From Dioscorea cayenensis subsp. rotundata (taxonomy: Eukaryota > Streptophyta > Magnoliopsida > Dioscoreales > Dioscoreaceae): 64,000 nucleotides of DNA. The notes under the pieces were generated by a model that did not search any database, had not been told where the DNA came from, and worked only from the letters and a program-made list of their open reading frames with translations. The position numbers and the translations under genes were made by a program. The stretch is taken from the NCBI RefSeq assembly GCF_009730915.1, contig NW_024086740.1, forward strand, positions 1 to 64,000, read 5' to 3'. This document shows, in pieces, positions 12,501 to 22,250 of the stretch; position 1 is the first letter of the stretch, and every line of letters starts with the position of its first letter.

Positions 12501-13518
12501 TGCCTTTGAAGGGCAACATACTTTGCATGAAGTTCCATAAGATGAGGATCAATACTAGGGGAATCAAACATTTCAAGCGAAGCAATTGCCAATTCAATAT
12601 TATTCAAAGTAGAGTCAAGGGAATTCAAACCTGAGGCCCGCCAAGCACAGAACAAATTGCGGGCACGAGGGATCAAATGCGGAAAGGCCTGCATCGGATT
12701 ACCATGAGGGGAAAAATCCCAAGCAGTTCTTACAAAACAGTGACAATCAATATAATAAAGCCAAAAGTTATCAAACCGAAAAATACTACGATTACGATAA
12801 GAGTGTAAACAGACAGTAAGGAGAAGAGGGGCATGATCAGAAAAAGTATAGATAAATGCTTGAGAGTGTAAGACGAAAATTTGGAAGACCAAGCAAGATT
12901 TACCAGACAGCGATCCAGCCTAGCCCATCTTCTCACCATCCCCGATTGATTATTGCACCAAGTGTATTTCGAACCAATATAATACAGATCTAAGAGATTA
13001 TTATCCTCGTTGAAATTGAGAAAATAGTAGGCTTTACAAGAATAGTAAGAAAACAAACCTCTTTTATACTCATCATTAGAGACAATAGAATTAAAATCCC
13101 CCACGATGAGCCAAGGAAGCTGCAAGTGTGTTAGTTTAGAAAGCTCTTGCCACAAAGAGCACTGAGCTTGGAACCGAACAACATTATAAACAATAGAAAT
13201 AAGCCAGTTACCAGATAAACCAGGAGAGATGATTAAATGCAAAGCACGGCGAGAGGCAGCAATCGGCATCACTTGCCCTAAAACTTTATTCTAAGCAACC
13301 AGAATACCCCTTATGAAACCAATTGCTGAAAGCACAACCCAGTTCCAGCTTCTGAGAAGCTTGGTGCAAAAGTGGTCAACCCTATCATCATTTGCCCTAG
13401 TTTCCACAAGGCACACCTTCATCAGCTTATATTTCTGAATAAGTCTCAAAACACGACTAGAGGTATCCCTAGAAGAGATTTCCCTGCAATTCCAACATAT
13501 AATATTAGTGTCTATCAT
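9534..13518 (-). pseudogene. LINE ORF2: endonuclease, reverse transcriptase, RNase H, broken
   Basis: Starts at 13518 with MIDTNIICWNC, the usual opening of the apurinic-type endonuclease. VGDFNSI and RLDRCLVN follow at 13080-12900. The RT has SGKSPSLDGFNAEFY (12160), DFRPISLCNVCFKIISKIL (11980), DQAGLVSGR (11880), KIDVEKAYD (11760) and the catalytic YIDDLI box (11450). A zf-RVT segment (VWHPKC...WTLNVAPRAKHFMW) lies at 10510-10370 and an RNase H-like tail at 9900-9540. At least seven frame breaks separate the blocks, so it cannot be translated whole. An RNase H domain after RT is known in a subset of plant L1 lineages. Confidence 0.88.
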
Positions 13519-13639
13519 AGAAAACAAATAAGAGAATGAAAGGAAATGAACAACAGTGAAGAGAAAACTCCCTGTAACAACAAAGAACGTAGTAATCCTG
13601 GGAAGAGTTTGAGGACTCAAACACCCTTCCCCGGTTCAA

Positions 13640-14170
13640 CTCTTTCCTTCTTATGGGAAGCCATAGCATCTTGCACTCCCTTATGGATCAAGGCATCACG
13701 TCGGACCTCCTCCTAATATTAATCGAGGGTCATCAGGTCACCTCGCTCATCGTCTTCCAGTTCTTCATCATCTGTCATGTCTACATCACTACCATCCATG
13801 GGGTCTTCATCATCATCAAAAACATCTTCAGATGGTGATCGATGTAGAGATTCAGATACTTTATCCACAATCATCAAATGGACCGAATCTAGGTCACTAT
13901 TATGTTTTCCAGGAGACAGAGGGATGGAAGAGCGTAAGATCGGTGGTGGTGAACCCGAACGGGTATGAACAGGGGTATAGACATGTGTCTTTCCTTGATC
14001 AAGACACTAGCGAGACATGGATGCAATGGAAATGGCTCCAGTCTGTTGTGTGAGAGACAAGGCAACTTTAGAATCCCAAGAAACAAATTTATTAGGGTCC
14101 TGAGAAATAGTTTCATCGTGGTCCCAAGAAATCTCAAGAACGGGATTCTTGGCTGGGAGAATTGGTATTT
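13640..14170 (-). pseudogene. Probable LINE 5' part (ORF1 C-terminus or linker), degenerate
   Basis: On the minus strand upstream of ORF2 the broken frames give an acidic stretch (about 13860-13730, rich in D and E, including DDDEDPMDGSDVDMTDDEE) and a shorter frame at 14273-14007. No zinc knuckle is visible, so assignment to ORF1 rests on position between the LINE 5' boundary and ORF2. Confidence 0.4.
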
Positions 14171-14192
14171 TCCTTTTGTCCTGTACATTATT

Positions 14193-17080
14193 GGAGAGCA
14201 AAGCCCAAGCATGATACCTTTGGTAAGGGAGGTAAGCCTCCAAACCAAACAAATCTCGACCTTGCAACTCCAAAAAGGACTTAAGAAGTCTTGCACCACC
14301 TTCCTCGCCGTACTCAAGAAGGAAGGCGGAGAGATCTCTTACGAAGTACCAAAAAAGATCACATACATCCTTGAAGAGTTCAAGGATGTCATGCTAAGGG
14401 AGTTGCCAAAGAAGCTTCCACCCAAGAGAGAGATGGACCACAAGATTGAGCTAGAACATGGCTCAACACTGTAGCCGTCATTCCTTACCAGATGGCACCA
14501 CCTGAACTTGAAGAGTTGCGGAAGCAATTGAAGGAGTTACTTGATATCGGCTACATTCGACCTTCAAAGGCACCATACGGCGCTCCCGTTCTTTTCTAAA
14601 GGAAGCATGATAGGCCTTTGAGGATGTACATTGACTACCCGGCTCTCAACAAGCTAACAGTAAAGAACAAGTATCCAATTCCCCTCATCAGAGACTTGTT
14701 CAATCGCCTTGGAGAAGCTAGATGGTTCACCAAACTTGATCTAAGGTCTGGGTATTACCAAGTGAGAATTACAGAGGATGATGTGCCAAAAATAGCATGT
14801 GTAACAAGGTATAGTTGTTATGAATTCCTTGTTATATCTTTTGGGCTTACCAATGGCCCCGCTACATTTTGCACTTTGATGAACCATGGTTTTCATCCCT
14901 TCTTGGATAAATTTGTTGTAGTATACTTGGATGATATAGTAGTTTATAGTAAGACCTTGGACGAACACATCCAACACCTACAAAAAATTTTATAAGTTTT
15001 AAGGGAGAATGAGTTGTTTGTAAAAGGAGAAAAGTCAGTTTGTAAGGCCGAAAGTCTCATTTTTGGGACATGTGGTTGGACATGGGAAGATCAAGATGGA
15101 CAAGGCCAAGATTCAAGCCATTGAGTCTTGGGAGGCAAAGAGAGCTATGGAATTGCGAAGTTTTCTTGGATTTGTAAACTACTACAGCAAATTCGTTCAA
15201 GGTCATTCTTCCATCGCTTCCCCTCTCACCAACCTCCACAAGAAAAACAAGTTGTGCGAGTGGGATATGGCATGATAAGAAGCCTTTACGAGGTTGAAGC
15301 AAGCCATGGAAGAACCCATACTAGCATTTCCGAACCATATCAAAGCATTTGAGGTACATACTGATGCTTTTGACTTTGCTATTGGTGGCGTATTGATGCA
15401 AGAAGAACACCCCATTGCTTTTGAAAGCTGGAAGCTCAATGATACGAAGAGGAAGTACATGGTCCGAGAGAAAGAGATGATGGTCGTTATACATTGCCTT
15501 AGAACTTGGAGGCATTATTTGTTGGATGCCAAGTTCAAGGTGAAGACCGTCAAAAGAAGTTGACACCAAAGTAAGCAAGGTGGCAAAATGTTTCTTGCCG
15601 AGTTTGATTTCATGATGGAGCACAAACCTGGCAAGACAAATTGCGTGGCAGATGTGCTAAATAGGAGGGGTGAGCTCGCTTCCCTTTTTTCCCCGACTTT
15701 CCTTTTGGCAAGCAGCATCCAGAAAGGCTTGCAACACGATCCCCAAGCCAAGAACATTTTAGAGGCCATAAGTGGAGGCAAGACTCCCCGATTTTGGGTG
15801 AGAGATAGGGCTCTTATGACCAAGGGGAACATCTTTATGCGCCTAAGTGGCAAGGGCTACAGAAGGAGATTATGGAGGAGTGCCATGACTCACTTTGGGC
15901 GGGACATCCGAGACGCACCCAAGCACTCATTGAGAGGGTATATTATTGGCCTAGCATGCGAGATGACATTGAGCTATATGTGATAACTTGTCATGTGTGC
16001 CAACAAGACAAGGTAGAGTATGGTCGCACACCGGGACTTCTCCAACCTTCACCCACTTCGGAGAAACCATGGGAAAGCATTTCCATGGACTTCATTGTAT
16101 GTTTGCCGAAGTCCAAAGGGTGTGACAGCGTCATGGTGATCGTGGACCAATTTAGCAAATATGGGGTCTTCATTCCCATACCCACCAAGTTCAATGCCAA
16201 AGATGCCATAAGATTGTTTCTCAAGCTGTAGTCAAGTATTGGGTCATCCCAAAAAGCATTATAAGTAACCAAGACACAAGATTTACGGGAAGGTTTTGGA
16301 CTGAACTTTTCAAACTCATGGGGTCGAAACTCAACTTCTCTACGAGTTTCCATCCCCAAACCGATGAGCAATCCGAGAGGGTGAATGCCTTAGTGGAGCT
16401 CTATCTTCGTCATTATGTGAGTGCCAACCAACAAGATTGGGGTAAGCCCAGTCGAGGTGACCACGGGGAGGCAACCGGCCACACCACACCTTGGAGAGCG
16501 GCTACAAGGGTCCTAGTCAAACCGCCTTCAAGTTTGCCAAAAAGTGGCAAGAGAAGGCCAACATGGCAAGGCCCTACTTGGCCAAGGCCTCAAAGAAGAT
16601 GAAGAAGTGGGCGAACATGAAGATAAGACATGTCGAGTTTGAAGAAGGTGATTTGGTGATGGTGAAGCTTCTTCAACACCAAACCCGAAGATTTTCCAAG
16701 GTGCATAAGGGCCTAGTACGGAGTATGAAGGGTTATTCCGAGTAAAGAGGAGAGTAGGCAAGGTGGCCTACCAATTAAAGCTGCCGACGCACTTGGAGAT
16801 GCATTTTGTGTTCCATGTGAGTCTCCTAAAACCTTACCATGCTGATAAGGTGGAGCCAAGTCGAGGGGAGTCAAGGAGAGCGCCTACGGCAATAACAACA
16901 TTTGAGGAACGGGATGTAGAGGAGATATTGTCTCATCACACCATTCGAAGACGAGGTGCGCATCCGAGCTACAAGGATTACTTGTGTCAAATGAAGGGGC
17001 TTGCCTATAAGTGAGGCAAGTTGGGAACCGGCTCTCAAGTTATAGAACCACCAGGATATTCTCAAGGCCTATGAAGACGA
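14193..17080 (+). pseudogene. Chromovirus RT, RNase H, integrase and chromodomain region, disabled
   Basis: After the LINE the polyprotein resumes with PSMIPLVREV and LQKGLKK. The RT has DYPALNKLTVKNKYPIPLI (14626), TKLDLRSGYYQV (14728) and the catalytic VVYLDDIVVYSK box (14918). RNase H begins FEVHTDAFDFAIGGVL (15350). Integrase has a zinc-finger CHVCQQDK (15990), SMDFIVCLPK with its catalytic Asp (16084) and DQFSKYG. The C-terminus gives FHVSLLKPYHADK (16813) and chromodomain VEEILSHHTIRRRG (16918) with KGLAYK, then a stop instead of the usual W-E. Stops at 14471, 14598, 14993 and 16229, among others, disable it. Confidence 0.88.
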
Positions 17081-17103
17081 TGCAACGTGAACTTCGCTGG
17101 ATT

Positions 17104-17116
17104 GAGTGGAGGAGGA
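17104..17116 (+). other. Polypurine tract before 3' LTR
   Basis: GAGTGGAGGAGGA directly abuts the 3' LTR start (TGTCACACC), the normal site of plus-strand priming. Confidence 0.8.
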
Positions 17117-17624
17117 TGTCACACCCCACATTTTTCTTCACCAACATTAGAGGAGTTAGAATGACATTTGTATATTTTGTCATGACATAATGGTAGGTAG
17201 AGAGCATTAGTGGGGATTGGTGGGATATATTATATTATTATTGGGTGGTAGGTGGTAGGTGGTACCAACCCCATTCATGTGAGCCCTTGGATCAAATTGA
17301 TTCTAGCCATTAACTTGGTAGGTAAGGGCCTATATAAACCCTCCATGACAACTTGTAAAAACAAACAAGCAAGCTAGTTATAAGCTTTGATATAGAAGAA
17401 GAGTTTATCCTCATGTAGCTTGTTTATTTTGCTTGTGTTTTTGTATATTTTCATTATTGCTTTTACTTGTTTTTACTTTTTTGCCAAGTTTACATTTTCA
17501 TACTAGCAAGTTGTAATTCTCAAGTGACCAAAGAAGAAAAAGTCGCCTTACTTCAGTTTGAACATTGAACAAACACTAGAACCTTGAATTTATACCGACC
17601 AAGGGCCGCATAGAACCCATGACA
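17117..17624 (+). repeat. 3' LTR of the chromovirus
   Basis: Starts TGTCACACCCCAC and ends CCCATGACA. It aligns along its whole length with 7208-7725, with substitutions, a GGTAGGTGGTAGGTGG expansion near 17247, and no 18 bp insertion. Confidence 0.88.
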
Positions 17625-17629
17625 CACAT

Positions 17630-18286
17630 CAATGAGAACTGCATCAATTTATTCTATTTAGTCAAGACACATATAAATGATGCTTAACTTAGAAAGCTAC
17701 AAAATAGTACACAAATGGCAAGAAGAGTCAAATTGTTAGATGATAATTTAGAATTAAAAATTCGAATTGTGAGACTTGTGCTTAAAACCAAATTAATCAT
17801 TTTCATTGATGCAAATGATGATTTATAAGTCTTTTATTAAAAGGGAGCAGGTCATTGGTCCCAATTTAGAGAAACGATTTAGAATGCTACTCATTCATGC
17901 AAAATCCAAACAGTGAATGGCTACCCCTCCAGCAAAAGCTTGGCATAGAATCTGGGAGAAAAGATTTCACAACATCATCTTTATAGCTAATCATCTCTAC
18001 AAAAGACAGAGACTTTCAATACCTATGTTGATATTTGTTCATCCTCGGGCTCATCATCAAACGACTCGAACTCAATTATAAAAAAACAAACAAACAAACA
18101 TAAGATGCAGAGTGATTCGATGAAATTTTTAGTTTCTATGCGGATCGGGTTGTGGTTGTCAACACACGCTCTGCGAGATCCTCCACCACCACCCCCTACT
18201 TTATTTCAATCCAAAAATCCTCTCAAGATAAAGCCTTAATTGTACTCCTCTTCTTCATCGTAGTTCTAGTATCCACTTAGTTCATT
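17630..18286. other. Intergenic sequence, no confident gene
   Basis: Host sequence to the right of the chromovirus. On the minus strand at 18076-18029 a frame EFESFDDEPEDEQIST ends in a stop and has a T-rich stretch ahead, as a last exon would, but no upstream exon is recognisable. I do not call it. Confidence 0.3.
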
Positions 18287-18938
18287 ATGGCTACCTGTGG
18301 AGGCTCGAGGCGCTTCTTTGAGAAGCCAATGCCGGAGGAATTCTTCGCTTTTTAGAGTCACCGCCTACATGGAATCATATCACAAACATAAAGCCGTTCG
18401 AAAACCAGTATTGGATCAATGATCGAACTCATGCTCGCCTAGTTATGGTGAGAACAATGGCAAGAAACCGACATTGGATCCTCCACCGGTTTGCCCAAGC
18501 ATAAGCATCAGCTTTAGTCATCGACTCTTTGCACTCTGCACTCTGAAGGACTTGGGTCCGAGAGCTTTGATGGAGTACAGGACTCTATGAAGGGCTCTAA
18601 TGATGATGACTGGAGTGGAAGTTGGATGATGGACAGGCAATCAAGGTGTTACTTAGAGGTGAAAGCAAGGAGCAATGGGAGCGGTTTTACGCCCCTCAAT
18701 ATCAACATTAGGTAAGAGTGGCAAGCCATGGATGTACTTCAAATCTTACAGGAATGATGGGAGGTTTGTCTTTGAGAGATGAGGATCCCTACACAAGAGT
18801 TGTTCCATGCTTCTCGTGAAGACGGGAGACTCAAACTCCAACTAGTTCATCAAGAAGATGAGGTCTATATGGAAGAAGAAAAACGATGAAGGAGATGAAG
18901 AATCGGAGCACTCGATCATGTGGATGATGGCTAAATGA
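18287..18938 (+). pseudogene. FAF-like (FANTASTIC FOUR-like, chloroplastic) pseudogene
   Basis: Starts ATG-ACC (MATCGGSRRFFEKPMPEE), then blocks in changing frames match the FAF-like family in order: ESPPTWNHITNIKPFE (18353-18400), EGLGSESFDGVQDSMKGSND (18545-18605), GKPWMYFKSYRNDGRFVF (18720-18775), RIPTQELFHASREDGRLKLQ (18784-18845) and an acidic tail EEKNDEGDEESEH to a stop at 18936-18938. Family members are single-exon proteins of a few hundred residues. This copy has an in-frame stop 23 codons in and several frameshifts. The middle, normally longer, is shortened. Dense indels could also be sequencing error, but the early stop argues for true decay. Confidence 0.72.
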
Positions 18939-19629
18939 TGGATAAAAGGATTCAGTTCTTGTACATGTTGATTGTTGTAAAATGTCTCTCTTCACCAAGA
19001 TCTACTCGAAGGATGGAAAAGATATAGATTGAAGATAACAAGACAACACAGAGGTGAGTCATAAGATATAGATGTCAAAACTTTTTGTTGTATTTCTTGT
19101 TTTACGCACCATTCCCTTAGTATATTTTTGAAGCACTTCAAGGTCCTATGAGAATCATTCTCCCAAAAGTAAATTACGCAATTGAACTAAAACAAGTCAC
19201 AAAGATTTTGTTTCGTGGGGATTAAGAAACACAAAACAGAACTAAAAGGAGATCGCCAAATATACCAACCAACAATGAAAATTGATTATTATGAAGTAGA
19301 GTGAATATAATATCTAGACCAAATGGGACACAATCAAAATTCAACTGCCATAGAATAAGCATATGATAGATATATCTTAAATATACCAAGATTTAGATCA
19401 TTTGGACACTGCATGTCAAAGAGCATATTTAGAATTTGTGATTAACAAAGGCTTCTAAACATCATCATTTGAACAAAAATTCTCAAAGATACAAAGGACA
19501 TTCCAACTTTCATCATTGTTTAAATAGAGATTACATAAATTGAATAAGGCATGTAAGTCTCGTGATTGCTTAGCAATAATCCTCTTAAAGAATCAGACAA
19601 ATGCAAATATTGAAAAAATTGCACATCGG
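18939..19629. other. Intergenic sequence, nothing recognised
   Basis: AT-rich stretch between the FAF-like pseudogene and a Stowaway MITE. It was searched on the minus strand for the missing SNARE-motif and membrane-anchor exons of the VAMP727-like gene and none was found. Confidence 0.4.
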
Positions 19630-19631
19630 TA

Positions 19632-19909
19632 CTCCCTCCGTTCCTTTTTATCCGTCATAGTTAACCGAATCTCACGTACCAAGAAATTTAGTTATTTTAC
19701 AAAATTTTATAAAAAATTAGTTATCTTTCCAAAATTAACCCTAATTTATATCTTCACATTTCTCTCTCTTATTTAATTTCAACAAGAGAGTTGAATATTA
19801 ATGTTAGGGGTAATTTTGAAAAAAAATAATAATAAATACTTCTTGATGTTAGAAAATGACAGATAAAAAGGAACATGGACTTATGACACATAAAAGGGAA
19901 CGGAGGGAG
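19632..19909. mobile_element. Stowaway MITE (Tc1/mariner type)
   Basis: Inverted ends CTCCCTCCGTTCCTTTTTAT and its complement ...AAAGGGAACGGAGGGAG, with TA on both sides (19630-19631, 19910-19911). Length 278 bp, no coding capacity. A second family member lies at 59088-59388. Confidence 0.92.
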
Positions 19910-20026
19910 TACAACCTAACATAGTAAATACAATAAAGAAGAGGAATTTAAGATAAAGTTATAAGTTTTTAACATTATCAAACTATCAACTGACTTTTGC
20001 CACAAGGGGTTGTTCAAGATGTGAAC

Positions 20027-20709
20027 CTTTTCAATATTTTCCATCATTATTCCTTTGACCTCTGTAGCCTGTGCTTTCAACTTAGACATCTTGCTGATCT
20101 CCTCAGGATGATTCATGCAATACAGCATCTGTTCCTTCAGTGTTGGACTGCATCCACAGGAACCAGATTTAGAAACCCCAAAGCACCACTACCTATGGAA
20201 CAACAAAATTATAGTACTAGCATACCCAAATTCTCTATCCAGTTGGTATGCAATGCTAAATTTATCCTCAAGCAAACCATCATCTTCCTCATCAGCAAGT
20301 GGGTGGGAACTGCTATCATTAATGATCCCCTCATACCGATGCATGAACTCATCCTTCACTCTCTGAAGGAACACAAAAGGGATACTCCTCCCAACTGATT
20401 CATCGGCCACAACAAGAAAGACTATAGAAACAAGGAAACAATTGGTCAGCAAGCTGCTACATCCATATAAGCAAAATCACAGATTAAGAACAGATGGAAG
20501 CTGAAAGAGAACTTCATACCAAATCCTCTGTCGACAAGAAAGTTGAAAGTGTGACCATCACATGAGTAAGTAAATCTGTTGCTATTTGGGGGTAACTTCT
20601 GCAAGCATTGCACAGCAATGGTGCTTAAATTTCCAGTGAAAGAAGTGTGCTCAGCCAGCACAACATTCCCCTTTGCAACAAAACTATATATCAACGTTTG
20701 CTTGCTCAT
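20027..20709 (-). CDS. VAMP727: VAMP727-like R-SNARE gene, truncated after exon 3
   Basis: Three exons: 20709-20520, 20421-20226, 20147-20027, each with GT donor and AG acceptor and preserved phase, 169 codons. Residues 1-63 ([20 protein letters not shown]..., [13 protein letters not shown]) and [20 protein letters not shown] form the longin domain. The acidic insert [20 protein letters not shown] is diagnostic of VAMP727, an endosome/vacuole R-SNARE of seed plants. Exon 3 ends in [17 protein letters not shown], the first part of the SNARE motif. The family is about 240 residues: the rest of the SNARE helix (with the central Arg layer) and the membrane anchor are missing. Reading on from exon 3 gives an unrelated 34-residue tail to a stop near 19916. 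Non-functional for fusion if truly truncated. Confidence 0.85.
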
Positions 20710-21390
20710 TGCGCTATTATTAACCTATAGAGACAAAGCAATTCCACTGTAATATATATTCAATAGCTACTCAAATCAAGAACCAGTTCAACAAAAAATG
20801 CTTTAATCAGTATACATGAAACTCCAATTTTCAGTTTTATAACAATTAAAAGGTAAATTAAAGGGAAAAGTTAAAAATAAGAGCATGATCAAACTTCCAA
20901 CCCCCAAATCGCCACAAAGCTTCTTATCGACAGCTGAAAAGCTCTCATTAATGCATATCTAAACTAGATTTCCATTAAACATTTAAATCCTATGTTAAAC
21001 TAAAAAAATATAAAAAAATTGTGTCCCAAAGACCTAAATTTTTCCAAAGAACTTCAAATTTTCATCGATGTGACGATACATGATCCAGAAATTTAACAAT
21101 TGGAAAGGAGAATACCAGAAGGGATCCAACAGCGGGTTCATACAAAATCCCAAGAATCACAAGAGAACGACGAAAAGCATAGAAATATATATCAAATCGA
21201 GATGAATTCTTCAAGACAAATGATTGATCCCATTGATAAAAAAGATAAAAAGAACAAAGATCGAACCTCGGAGAACCCCAAAACCGATTGCTTCGTTGCT
21301 AAGATCTCCCTCTTGTTCTCGTTGGGAACTTGGGAGGACGGGGTAGAGAGCTCTCGCTTTTTTGCGGGTTTTATACGCCTGGAATGATGA
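20710..21390 (-). other. 5' UTR, UTR intron and promoter-side region of the VAMP727-like gene
   Basis: On the minus strand a likely leader exon (about 21390-21267) ends ...TTCTCCGAG before a GT, and an AG acceptor (TCTCTATAG at 20725) precedes GTTAATAATAGCGCAATG. A leader intron would keep this gene's normal 5' architecture even though its 3' end is lost. Confidence 0.45.
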
Positions 21391-22250
21391 TCGTATTTAC
21401 TTCTCTGCCATTATCTGGCTTTTATACATTTAAATTTAAATTTATTTATTTGTTAAATTGAAGGAAAAAAGCATTTTCCCAGACTGAAGAAATTATAATT
21501 AAATATTATATATATATATATATAATAATATACTACATTTATCCAGAAAAAAAAAATATTATTATAAATGCATAAATACTTGTGCAAGACATTCAGGAAT
21601 GGCTGGTAAAACGTGAGGTCGGATGAAGCTGGATGGAAAGAATTGGAGCCACGTTTAATGCTAACCTAGACACATGTTAAAATCACTCGCATAGCAGGCT
21701 GTTGGACTATGAACTTTATATATATAATAATGAGGTGGATTAAAAAACTTTATTTCAAAATAATATATAACTTCATTTTAATCTTAATTTATCCTTAATC
21801 CTATATTCTAAACACATCCACATTTGTGTTCATCAGCAATCATGCATTTTCTCCTTATGTGTTGAGAAAAACAACTCTGGGAATAGGGAGAATAATCTAT
21901 ATATGACAGTCATTCACCAAGTTCAAAACCAAGAAATAATTAAATCAATGGCAACATGATGTAATACAAACACCTGTGAAAGCAGCATCTGTAAAACAAG
22001 ATGGAATGAACTTCTCTAAGTAAAAAATAATGCAAGAAACAAACAAACCGCTGGGAATCATCATAAACAAGTGCAGTGCACCGCACCATCAATACAACAA
22101 AGATCACAACTCAAAACAATTTAATGTTTCTTGATCCGGTTGAGGCAGACATATGCCAACATACATTTAGTCACGAGAATTCAGTTGAGATAGAATCCAA
22201 GTAGTAATGAGTTTAGAGAGAATTAACCACAAGGTTTGGAAAGCATTAGA
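21391..22250. other. Intergenic region with (TA)n repeats
   Basis: AT-rich sequence with a TA run at about 21508-21528 and a TATATATATAATAATG stretch near 21717. The part next to 22250 is the 3' UTR of the MMTAG2-like gene. No other gene seen. Confidence 0.5.

Larger units (their letters stand above)
9305..14181 (-). mobile_element. Non-LTR retrotransposon (plant L1-type LINE with RNase H), nested in chromovirus
   Basis: Reads right to left. Its T-rich tract at 9301-9357 is the poly(A) end on the minus strand. Endonuclease, reverse transcriptase, zf-RVT and RNase H blocks follow in LINE order. Imperfect 11 bp flanks, TGTGCATTGTT (9294-9304) and TGTACATTATT (14182-14192), are the likely target duplication (9 of 11 identical). 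Removing the LINE rejoins the chromovirus protease end MCI to the linker ...PSMIPLVREV, which supports both boundaries. Length of about 4.9 kb suggests a near full-length copy. Confidence 0.88.
7208..17624 (+). mobile_element. Ty3/gypsy chromovirus, Galadriel-like, split by a LINE
   Basis: Two similar about 510 bp LTRs begin TGTCACACCC and bracket gag, protease, RT, RNase H, integrase and a C-terminal chromodomain, the chromovirus order. The C-terminal wording FHVSLLKPYHADK, EPSRGES and VEEILSHHTIRRRG resembles the Galadriel lineage. A Met-tRNA primer site follows the 5' LTR and a purine tract precedes the 3' LTR. CACAT stands at 7204-7208 and 17625-17629, a likely 5 bp target duplication (shifting the LTR edge by one base). 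The coding region has several stops and frameshifts and is interrupted by a LINE, so the element is dead. Confidence 0.92.

Noticed and set aside
18029..18076. Possible last exon EFESFDDEPEDEQIST on the minus strand
   Set aside because: Too short, no homologue recognised and no upstream exon found.
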